The translations under genes and the position numbers were made by a program. Of a DNA stretch of 64,000 nt, positions 57,494 through 64,000 are shown in pieces. Origin of the DNA: Salvator merianae (taxonomy: Eukaryota; Chordata; Lepidosauria; Squamata; Teiidae). The first letter of the stretch is position 1; every line of letters starts with the position of its first letter. The notes below the pieces were generated by a model, which saw nothing but the letters and a program-made list of their open reading frames with translations, had not been told where the DNA came from and searched no databases. The DNA lies in NCBI GenBank assembly GCA_003586115.2, contig QVOM02000042.1, positions 77,853,636 through 77,917,635 of the forward strand. The letters run 5' to 3'.

Positions 57494-58085
57494 TCAGTCT
57501 CTCCAGGATTTGATCCACTTGTTTTCCAGAAGCACTTGACTTTGCTGGATTTTTATAATGCAGACTCTGGGATTACAAGCACATTCAGCTTTATTTTTTC
57601 CTTTCTTCCCTCTTTCATATGATGTTCAGTGTGGACAAATATTCTGAAGAATTCAAAAGTGTGTGCTTCTTTTTTAATGTATTTTGTATTTTAATACCAA
57701 TTGTTTGTATTTTAAATTTTGAACAAAATTAACACTGCCACGTATCCCATATTACATAAGATTTCTGTTATTTGCGACCCAGAAGGAAAGTGTGTTCTGT
57801 ATTAATGAAATTGCATGCTCCAAATCCTGCGTCTTGGCATGAACCTGGAGTTGCAGGCTGCTTCTCAAATCCATTCCTGGTTCCTCAAAGCACTGCAGAC
57901 TGACACTGTGTGCTTGACTGGGCTCCTTGTGTACCACAGTCTGCAGGCAATATGGCGCAGGCAGTGCCACTAAAGGAATCATTTCCTCTGCTTCTGCTTT
58001 TGGGTCCTGGGCAGCACTATTCCTTGGCAGGCTTTTTTGGGAGGCAAGGAAAGGCATACATCCGGAAGCCTTGAGCCAGGAGTTC
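57494..58085. other. Unrecognised stretch
   Basis: A 111-codon minus-strand frame (57752-58087) lacks any known domain. No repeat was recognised. Confidence 0.35.
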
Positions 58086-58710
58086 ATAGAATCATAGAGT
58101 TGGAAGGGTCATCGAGTCCAACCCCCTGCTCAATGCAGGATTCACTAAACCATCCCAGACAGATATCTGTCCAGCCTCTCCTTGAAGACCTCCAGCGAAG
58201 GAGAGCCCACCACCTCCNNNNNNNNNNNNNNNNNNNNNNNNNNNNNNNNNNNNNNNNNNNNNNNNNNNNNNNNNNNNNNNNNNNNNNNNNNNNNNNNNNN
58301 NNNNNNNNNNNNNNNNNNNNNNNNNNNNNNNNNNNNNNNNNNNNNNNNNNNNNNNNNNNNNNNNNNNNNNNNNNNNNNNNNNNNNNNNNNNNNNNNNNNN
58401 NNNNNNNNNATCTACTCCCTTGAAGTTTCATCCCATTGTTTCTAGTCCTTCCTTCTTGCGCAAGTGAGAATAGGGCCAATCCTTCTGCACTGTGACAGCC
58501 CTTCAGATACTTGAAAACAGCTATCATGTCTCCTCTCAGTCTTCTCTTCTGCAGGCTAAACATTCCTAGGTCCTTTAACCGTTCCTCGTAGGACATGGTT
58601 TGCAGACTGCTCACCATTTTGGTCGCCCTTCTCTGAACTAGTTCCAGTTTGTCAATGTCTTTCTTAAATTGGGATGCCCAGAACTGGACACAGTACTCCA
58701 TACAAGGTCA
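58086..58710 (-). mobile_element. CR1 3' end, antisense, with assembly gap
   Basis: The minus-strand translation reads [40 protein letters not shown] and DLGMFSLQKRRLRGDMIAVF in one frame, so this copy is better preserved than 29046-29556. It is interrupted by N at 58218-58409. The 3' UTR flank at 58086-58217 matches 29051-29195. Confidence 0.92.
58218..58409. other. Assembly gap (192 N)
   Basis: This is a run of 192 undetermined bases. The paralogous CR1 at 29046-29556 has only 67 bases between the same two flanking points (29196-29262). Confidence 1.
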
Positions 58711-59257
58711 GACCAAGGTAAAGTAAAGGGTTTCTGCAACTATGCTGCAAGGCAAGCCCAGAAGGGGGCTGATGTAAGGATGGGGGGAGGCCCAAACCGC
58801 CTGCAGAGGGCTGAGTGGTAGGTGTGCTGACAGCAGCCGCACTTTTCACCCTGCTGACATAAATCATATCATTGGTGCTTAAAATCTTAAAATACTATTT
58901 GAGATAATGGCTTTCCCAGCCCCCAGGCAGACCAGTTTCCATTTGTTCCCCTACTGAGGAGTGGAGTTGCTAGTGCCCTGGAGACCTGAGAAAGGTGCCT
59001 AAAAGACAGTGCACAAGATAGAGCAACTCTGAATAGAGCAACTACCAGGCTGTGGCAAACAAAGGGGGCTGCAGCACATGCGCATGGAGAGTGTAGTTGC
59101 TCTTTGTGCACAGGCACTGCTTATTGTAAATGTGGACTAGCCCAGCATCAGTCAAGATGGGGAGACCTATTAGCCAGCCATAGGCATGTTGCAGTGACAG
59201 AGGCACATTCCCCCAGATGCCTTTGTCCACATAAGTGGAGCTGCAGTCAATATGGCA
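58711..59257. other. Unrecognised stretch
   Basis: No named feature. Confidence 0.35.
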
Positions 59258-59704
59258 GGGCCTGTTTGCACTTACTCTTTAGTGACCGAGCAGATACTCA
59301 CCACGTAAATGCGTGTGTCGTTGCTGCAGTGTCTGGGAGTGGCTACAGTCACTCCCAAATGCTAATAGCTGTGAACAACAAAATTGTTGTCCACAACTTG
59401 ACCAGGAGTGGCCAGATCATTCCTGTTCAGTGGCGTTCACTCCTTCTTCTGGGTGCAAACACTGCGAATCAGCAGCATGGAGCAGCTACAGCTGCACAGT
59501 CGCGTGCCACATCCCCATTCACCATGGCAACAGCTGGATGCTGCTGTGGCCACTGTCATGGTCGTCAGGCTGTCCATACGCACTGTGAATGCTGGAGGCC
59601 CAGTAATGGGCCGTTCCAGTCCTCGCCATGCAGATGGCCACCATGCCACAGGGTCTTATACAGCCTACAATGGTATAATGGTATAATTAAGGGCAAACAG
59701 GCCT
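59258..59704. mobile_element. GGGCCTGTTT-family element
   Basis: The 447-bp element has ends GGGCCTGTTTGCACTTACTC and TTAAGGGCAAACAGGCCT. The flanks GCA and CCA differ at one base. It shares GTGAACAACAAAATTGTTGT and CACTGTGAATGCTGGAGGCC with its relatives. Confidence 0.82.
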
Positions 59705-61055
59705 CCAGTCTCTACAGAGAAATACATTTGTACGTTAACTGGAATTAATGCTTTTGTTTGATATTTAGGAAGAACACAATCTTGCTAACCTACATTTCCT
59801 GATTGCTACCCTTGTGTACCATCAATGTTGAATGTGTCCCCTATGCTGTTTTGAAAGCTTGGCAGTCCTAGCTGGACTGGAAATATCTTTGTCATGATTA
59901 AAGGCACAGAGAACAAAAGTGCCTGCAAAGTGTTCCCTGATGACTGCTCTACAAAGAGGCCTTTTGGAATCAGAAATGAATGGCTCATTGGAAGGGGGAC
60001 AATTAACATCCTAGACCACTTTAGCACATAGATAAGAGTTGGAACCCAATACAAGTTAACCTTCAAGCTAGTGATGTAAAACTAGCGTATATCAGAATTA
60101 TCAGGAACAGCATTTCTTCTCTTTCCAGCAGAATAACGCTTTTAAATAATAAATGAAACTTGTACGGATGCTGAATGTTAACTAAGATTCTCCTGTCTCA
60201 GAGAATCTCCTGTCTCAGAGAATCTCCTGTCTCAGAAAAATCAGTTGTTTTTCTACAGGAAGTTGAGATAAAAATAAACATATGCTACAATTAATCAGTC
60301 ATTCCTCCCTTATTCTTTTGATAATCCACAGTATTCCATGAACATTTTACTCCATCATCCTTTCTAGGAGAAAGATGGAACTAAACTTCAGATGCATCTT
60401 TCACTTAAAATGGACCAGGACCTGTTGTCTTCAACCTCCAGATCATATCTGGATGCTCTTTCCTTAGCTCAGCTACAGTTTCCACTGTGGAACAAAGAGC
60501 AGCTTCAGGAAAGGTAGAGGGGTAAATTTAGAACAAAAATAATGTGTAAGGGAAAAGTGTTTTTATGCCTCCTGATGCCCATGGTTGCGTTCAAGGAGAA
60601 ACTTAAGCAATCAGATCTCTTGTGACAGAAATACCCACTTCACTTTGGCAAAAAATAGTTAAGAATGCGAGTGGGGAGGGTATCCAGCCCAACTCAGATC
60701 TCACTTTTGCTGCTGCTGAACACAAGACATGCATCAAATCATTAACTTCTGTTCCCTTGGTCAAAATGTTGAGATGACAATATAACCTACTTCTGAAGGT
60801 CATCATTATGGCAAAATAAGGCATAGAAAATACTTTATATGCTCCAACTAATGCCATAATTATTACAGAAGAGTCTAAAGATGTCCCAGTTTTTGGTAGC
60901 TCCATTCACCCAATTCAAACTTTTGCATGAACTTTCCTGAGGGAGGGCTATATATAAAAATCTTACATAATCTTCACTATTTTATACTTAGAATTTTTTC
61001 AATAAAGAAAAATCAGCTCCTTTCAGGCCATTACAATTTCAACAGAGCACTTCGA
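59705..61055. other. Mostly unrecognised stretch
   Basis: It contains a 17-bp tandem triplet at 60186-60236, listed separately. Nothing else was named. Confidence 0.35.
60186..60236. repeat. 17-bp tandem repeat, three units
   Basis: The unit AGAATCTCCTGTCTCAG occurs three times in a row, the first and last with a changed edge base. Confidence 0.9.
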
Positions 61056-62959
61056 GGGTGTGTTCAGACTAGGTATTTCAGTCATCTTCTGGGCAAATTT
61101 GACCTGGGGGGGCACACAGGATATAAGAAAAGTTGCCTTACACCGCCTCTAAGACCCTCCAAGTCTGTAAATATTCGCCCCTTCAACAGTCGGGAGAAAT
61201 GAGCCCTCAGGTCGCCTTAGAGCTGAGCGCCACACCAATCACAGTCTTGCAGGAACCCACTGGACAGGAAGGGAGGGGCCCCAGCGAGCTCTTGCTGGTG
61301 CCAGGAAATTTTGAAGATTGAAGGAAGCTAAAGTGCAACTAAAAAAACCCTCCTATCCTGCCTTCTGTACTTAAAAAGCACAGTGGACTTTCATAATGAG
61401 CCATGGAGGAAGAGCGAATTGAGTGGAACATTTCACAGCCTTGGCTTGAAAGCATTGGGCAATTGGACAAGGAAGGAGGGCCCCCAGCGAGCTCTTGCTG
61501 GCACCAGGAACTTTTGAACTCCATTAAACAGATCTGCAAAAACAACTCCTATCCTGCTTCTTTAGATTAGAAAAGCACATTGGGGCCGCATTCCAAAACA
61601 GCATTTAATCAGTTTACAGGCCGTCTTCAGTTCCCACTGGCTCAACATGATCTTACCTTTCCGTAGTTTTTCTGAACTAAATTGGCAAAATCCGGACTAC
61701 TTTGCATTCGGATTTAATGAGTTCTCAAGCCATTCCAGATCACTAGCCGCTTTACTTTGGAATGTGAGAACAAGGAAGGAGACTATTTGAGAGGGACTGT
61801 ATTTAGGGGGGGGGGCATGCAGAGGGAGGGCTTCCCATTTCCTGCTGTCCAATGACAGACTTTGTGGGTGGGCAGGAATCACAGTAGTTCCTTCCGCCTC
61901 CATTATCCCCCCTTCCCCCACTTGCCAGGAGAAAAGAAAACCATCCTCCATTTTACTTTGCTAAACTGCAGTCCTTTCTCTTCCTTTATCCCCCACTCGA
62001 CACTGCCAGAAAGAAACTAAAAGCTTCCTCCACTTCTGTCTGGTGATTAAACCAAAAAACAGACTGCACCTGTTTGGGGGTGCAGTCCTCTTGCCCCAAC
62101 AAAGAACCTACTCAGTATCAGTTTTGCCATTGGCAGCACACAGCTACATAGTGGGACACATATCGCTGTGGATGTCTCACGGGGAGGCGAGGCAGAGTCC
62201 ATCTGCTGACCATTAACTATACTATCATGATAATAGAGCCCTCCCATGTTTCCCCCCCCACATTTTCCCCTCCTCAGACCTCTCTGCTTTTGCGCTACTC
62301 TTGAATTGCACAATTGCATCTGCCCTTTAAGAAGCTTAATTGTGTGGTACATGTGATATTAAAGTTCTGCTTGTGTAGGTACAGGCTGGAAGGGGAGAAG
62401 GAGCAAATGGCGAATGACTAGCAATGCCGCCAAGTGAATCCATGTTCAGAGGCAACAGCGGGGACATATGGAGGGTGGTGCTTGACTTGCCCACCCCTAC
62501 AAAGTCAAGATTTGAACGCTGGGACTACAACCAATCACAGGCTGCACAGGGAGGGGAATTTGGCGAGGGGTGGAGGCAGAAAAGGCACGGTTTCCTCATG
62601 CCATGCACAGGAAACATCAGTGGGAGAACGAGCAAGTCCAAATTGAGTCCAAATTGTTAAAATGCAAATATGGGAATGATGAGTGGATTTCTCATAACGA
62701 GGAGTGAGGAGCGAGAGAGAGAGAGCCTTGATTTTTTTTTGCAAACAAAAAGACCTGGCAGTTAAGGAGATGGAAACTCCTTCAGCAGAGAGGCAGGGAG
62801 TGGCCAATCAGCGAGCAGCACTCTTTGCCGGCAGTACTACAGGTAAATGTTGAATCGGCTCAACAGGTAATGTGTTTGGAAGACTTTTTTCTGCGCACCC
62901 AGAAATTATTTGCTCTTTTTATGCAGGCGATTTTTAAAAATCACTCATCTGAACATACC
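61056..62959. mobile_element. GGTGTGTTCAGAC-type MITE split by another element
   Basis: The left end GGGTGTGTTCAGACTAGG and the right end ACTCATCTGAACATACC are inverted. The right part (62684-62959) is the reverse of 34808-35030 in detail (GGCAGTTAAGGAGATGG, GAGAGGCAGGGAGTGG, TGCAGGCGATTTTTAAAAAT). The centre is interrupted by 61584-62683. Two internal units with AGCGAGCTCTTGCTGG (61283, 61490) show an internal duplication. Confidence 0.7.
61584..62683. mobile_element. GCATTTAATCAG-type element, TGG duplication, nested
   Basis: It starts GGCCGCATTCCAAAACAGC then ATTTAATCAGTTTACAGGCC, and ends AATGCAAATATGGGAATGAT then GAG. TGG flanks both sides (61581-61583, 62684-62686). Removing it joins AAAAGCACAT to TGGATTTCTCATAACG, which resembles the host's own AAAAAGCACAGTGGACTTTC at 61373. 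It has the same body as 26373-27844. Confidence 0.8.
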
Positions 62960-63662
62960 TGCAGTCATCCCGGTGGACTTAAAGAACAAGTTTCATTATG
63001 TAGTTCCTATAGATGGAACTTTTCAGTGCTTCAAAAATTGGAGGAAGGGGAGACTGGGGAATGCTTCATCATTTTTGAACATCATCTTTGTGAAATTTTG
63101 AAAGGGAAAAAGGTTGTCAACCTTGCCTGTCAAGAACCTTAGTGGAGGCAATGGGCTGCTTCATATACATCACAGTGAAGTCAGCAGAAGGGAACCTTCC
63201 AGATAGTAGCCTCTCTGGTTTCATCAAAGCCTATCAGTGCCACTCAGACAACAATCACTTCCCTCTGGCACTCAGCATTCTCTGCCCAAGTTCAAATGCT
63301 GGCTACTGACAGCAGATAGTGCAGATGGCCAGTACAAATGGACAAGTTTGTATGCCACGGCCAAGGCAAAAACAACAGGAGCATGCACTTGCTAAGACTA
63401 AGCAGACCAATCATATTATTTGCTGGGAGAAGAGAAGTCCATTCATTTGTTTCTATCTCTGCCAAGCCTGGAGCAGACAGGAACTTAACAGGGAGTGGTT
63501 TTGTATGCAGGTCAGAGCAGATTACTGTCGCCTGCTGAAGTAAGTGGCATAACAAACAATGTGGTGAAACCCCACATGCTGAAATAATTTTGAGGATTAT
63601 ATTTGAATTGATTAGTTTTACTACCCTAAATGATTCATCAGGTCATTTCAAATACTAAACCA
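62960..63662. other. Unrecognised stretch
   Basis: ORFs of 60-105 codons on both strands have no known domain. Confidence 0.35.
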
Positions 63663-63745
63663 TAATTTTTATTTATTTACTTATTATTTATTTAAGAATT
63701 TATATCCCATCCTTCACCCAAAGGTCCCAGGGCAGGTCAAGTAGG
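63663..63745 (-). mobile_element. LINE 3' tail, antisense
   Basis: TTATTTATTTACTTATTATT then TTTAAGAATTTATATCCCATC and ACCCAAAGGTCCCAGGGCAG is the antisense of a common reptile LINE 3' terminus (GACCTTTGGGTGAAGGATGG). Confidence 0.55.
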
Positions 63746-63839
63746 ATGGTGTCCTGTTCTTGAAGCAGTTGGAGTGAAGCATCTGCTCCCTTTTCCCACC
63801 CTAAAAAGACTACCACTCTACCTAGGACTATCCCAAGAT

Positions 63840-64000
63840 CGTCCAGAGGTTGCAGCAAGTCATTTTACCACTAGCATATTACTGGCTGCCAACTGGCTAT
63901 CAAGCCAAGTTTAAGGTTTTTTCAATGTTTAATGCTCTAAACAACTTGGAATCCACCTGATCCTTTGTGGAAGGAACGCTTCTGGTTGCTTTGTCACCTG
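63840..64000 (+). mobile_element. L2-type LINE fragment running off the window
   Basis: The translation YYWLPTGYQAKFKVFSMFNA then LNNLE resembles the L2 phrase HWLPVxYRxxFKLxxLTYKAL seen at 2480. It continues past the window edge. Confidence 0.6.

Noticed and set aside
45531..57496. A 5-bp CTCAG duplication for the elements at 45534 and 57080
   Set aside because: It depends on counting terminal GG/CC bases as target. The other copies (ATA, ACT, AGA) agree only with GGG...CCC ends and 3-bp duplications.

Overview
The window reads as non-coding nuclear DNA of a vertebrate, most likely a squamate reptile (lizard or snake). The evidence is the mixture of interspersed repeats. There is a RTE/BovB LINE with its characteristic endonuclease protein (48.4-49.7 kb). 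There are several CR1 3' ends, L2 fragments, an L1 ORF2 tail, tRNA-headed SINEs, a Tc1/mariner relic, hAT relics and very many short non-autonomous DNA transposons. No open reading frame could be tied to a cellular gene, and no splice-site-bounded exon, rRNA or functional tRNA was recognised. The window may lie between genes or inside a large intron; the sequence does not decide this. A 192-base run of N (58218-58409) marks an assembly gap.

Layout. 0-12 kb: small MITEs, an L2 3' end, microsatellites, a CpG-rich 577-bp element (9.67-10.25 kb) and the first GGGCCTGTTC-type element (11.5 kb). 12-20 kb: L2 tail, a CR1-clade LINE (15.35-17.57 kb) carrying two precisely resolved insertions, a compound pentanucleotide satellite, a SINE and a CR1 3' end. 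20-34 kb: mostly unrecognised sequence with scattered MITEs, an inward-facing pair of SINE heads (28.4 kb), a CR1 3' end (29.0 kb) and an L2 tail nested in a MITE (30.3 kb). 34-46 kb: many DNA elements, including two CpG-rich hAT-type MITEs with perfect 8-bp target duplications, a canonical hAT MITE at 38.7 kb and an L2 ORF2 relic at 39.2 kb. 46-50 kb: L1 and BovB relics. 50-54 kb: a CpG-rich hAT MITE followed by a hAT transposase relic and a 143-bp tandem array. 54-56.3 kb: a Tc1/mariner relic broken by two other elements. 57-64 kb: more 3-bp-TSD elements, a gapped CR1, and a nested pair at 61-63 kb.

The most notable pattern is a large set of short non-autonomous elements whose ends start with GG and end with CC and carry a TTC-N-AC or TCCAGAC core about 8-15 bases in. 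Several can be shown, by exact flanks or by rebuilding the host repeat, to make 3-bp target duplications of varied sequence (ATA, ACT, AGA, TCA, TCA, ATG, CAA, CCA, TGG, TAA). These share an end design but have largely unrelated interiors. One family carries three internal hairpins whose arms differ between subfamilies but stay self-complementary. The second pattern is four very GC- and CpG-rich MITEs with CAGTGGCGTAGC-type ends, each with a perfect 8-bp target duplication, which indicates recent hAT-type mobilisation. No autonomous partner for either group is visible in the window, although a degenerate hAT transposase is present at 51.3-52.2 kb.
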